From: Synechococcaceae bacterium WBB_10_009
Lineage (GTDB): Bacteria > Cyanobacteriota > Cyanobacteriia > PCC-6307 > Cyanobiaceae
Direction of reading: 5' to 3'
Assembly (NCBI GenBank): GCA_010030955.1
Contig: RHBP01000105.1
Coordinates: 1-6,060, forward strand
DNA length: 6,060 bases
A model generated the notes under the pieces. The model was not told the origin of the DNA. It saw only the letters and a program-made list of their open reading frames with translations, and searched no databases. Shown here one piece after another: positions 5,690 to 6,060 of the stretch. How positions within the stretch are numbered: position 1 is the stretch's first letter; the number at the start of each line of letters is the position of its first letter. Position numbers and translations under genes: made by a program.

Positions 5690-6060
5690 ATGTTCGAGCG
5701 GTTTACCGAGAAGGCCATCAAGGTGATCATGCTGGCCCAGGAGGAGGCCCGCCGCCTTGGCCACAACTTCGTGGGAACCGAGCAGATCCTGCTGGGGTTG
5801 ATCGGTGAGGGCACCGGCGTGGCCGCCAAGGTGCTCAAGTCGATGGGGGTCAACCTCAAGGACGCCCGCGTTGAGGTGGAGAAGATCATTGGCCGCGGCT
5901 CCGGGTTTGTGGCCGTGGAGATCCCGTTCACGCCTCGGGCCAAGCGGGTGCTGGAGCTGTCGCTGGAGGAAGCGCGCCAGCTGGGGCACAACTACATCGG
6001 CACCGAACACCTGCTGCTGGGCCTGATTCGCGAGGGCGAAGGGGTGGCGGCCCGGGTGCT
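5690..6060 (+). CDS. clpC: Clp protease ATPase subunit ClpC, N-terminal part (3' end outside window)
   Basis: ClpC is a hexameric AAA+ unfoldase that feeds substrates to the Clp peptidase; in cyanobacteria and chloroplasts it is essential or nearly so for protein quality control. The visible 123 codons cover the N-terminal substrate/adaptor-binding domain, beginning MFERFTEKAIKVIMLAQEEA, a start highly conserved in cyanobacterial and plastid ClpC. Two Clp_N repeats are plain: EEARRLGHNFVGTEQILLGL (18-37) and EEARQLGHNYIGTEHLLLGL (93-112), 75 residues apart. The conserved linker IIGRGSGFVAVEIPFTPRAK is at 66-85. The ATPase domains, UVR motif and ClpP-binding loop lie beyond the right edge. No ribosome binding site precedes the ATG. 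An ATG at 5671 is in another frame and not used. The ClpC call rather than ClpB or ClpA is firm from this N-terminus. Confidence 0.96.
   Translation, partial: MFERFTEKAIKVIMLAQEEARRLGHNFVGTEQILLGLIGEGTGVAAKVLKSMGVNLKDARVEVEKIIGRGSGFVAVEIPFTPRAKRVLELSLEEARQLGHNYIGTEHLLLGLIREGEGVAARV

Noticed and set aside
5671..5808. A 45-codon frame beginning ATGCGCGTG, overlapping the clpC start, considered as a regulatory upstream frame
   Set aside because: It has no ribosome site and no recognisable peptide, and most of it is simply clpC read in another frame.
5707..6060. Repeated segment in clpC (two similar stretches 75 codons apart) as a DNA duplication
   Set aside because: These are the normal two Clp_N repeats of the family, diverged at the base level, not a recent duplication.

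Overview
The window is very GC-rich chromosomal DNA from a unicellular cyanobacterium. It is most likely a high-GC picocyanobacterium of the Cyanobium / Synechococcus subcluster 5 type. This rests on the cyanobacterial-type ClpC N-terminus, the style of BioB, UppS, CdaA and LysA, the compact spacing, weak or absent Shine-Dalgarno sites, and one HIP1 octamer (GCGATCGC). The genus is an inference. No mobile element, CRISPR array, tRNA or rRNA was seen. Everything looks like core genome.

Left and centre (1-5013, minus strand): five genes run leftward in the order lysA (diaminopimelate decarboxylase), cdaA (membrane diadenylate cyclase), uppS (undecaprenyl diphosphate synthase), bioB (biotin synthase) and trhO (tRNA U34 hydroxylase, cut by the left edge). 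Two junctions are 4-base ATGA start/stop overlaps and the other two gaps are about 15-40 bases. The set is therefore probably one operon read from just left of 5014. LysA consumes meso-diaminopimelate, which is also a peptidoglycan precursor. UppS makes the lipid carrier for peptidoglycan. CdaA makes c-di-AMP, a messenger tied to turgor and wall homeostasis. The first three genes thus share a cell-envelope theme, while bioB and trhO are cofactor and tRNA-modification genes.

Right (5014-6060, plus strand): a 36-base divergent gap separates lysA from a RimI-like GNAT acetyltransferase. A 151-base intergenic region follows, holding a locally AT-rich stretch and a small perfect inverted repeat. 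After it comes the start of clpC, the Hsp100 chaperone subunit of the Clp protease, which is cut by the right edge.

The very long open frames on the opposite strand of these genes (several over 1 kb) are products of high GC and are not treated as genes. I found no clearly new system. The points most worth a second look are the RHR-to-RHL change in the CdaA catalytic motif, the placement of cdaA between two wall-precursor genes without its usual partners, and the unresolved start signals of bioB, cdaA and lysA.
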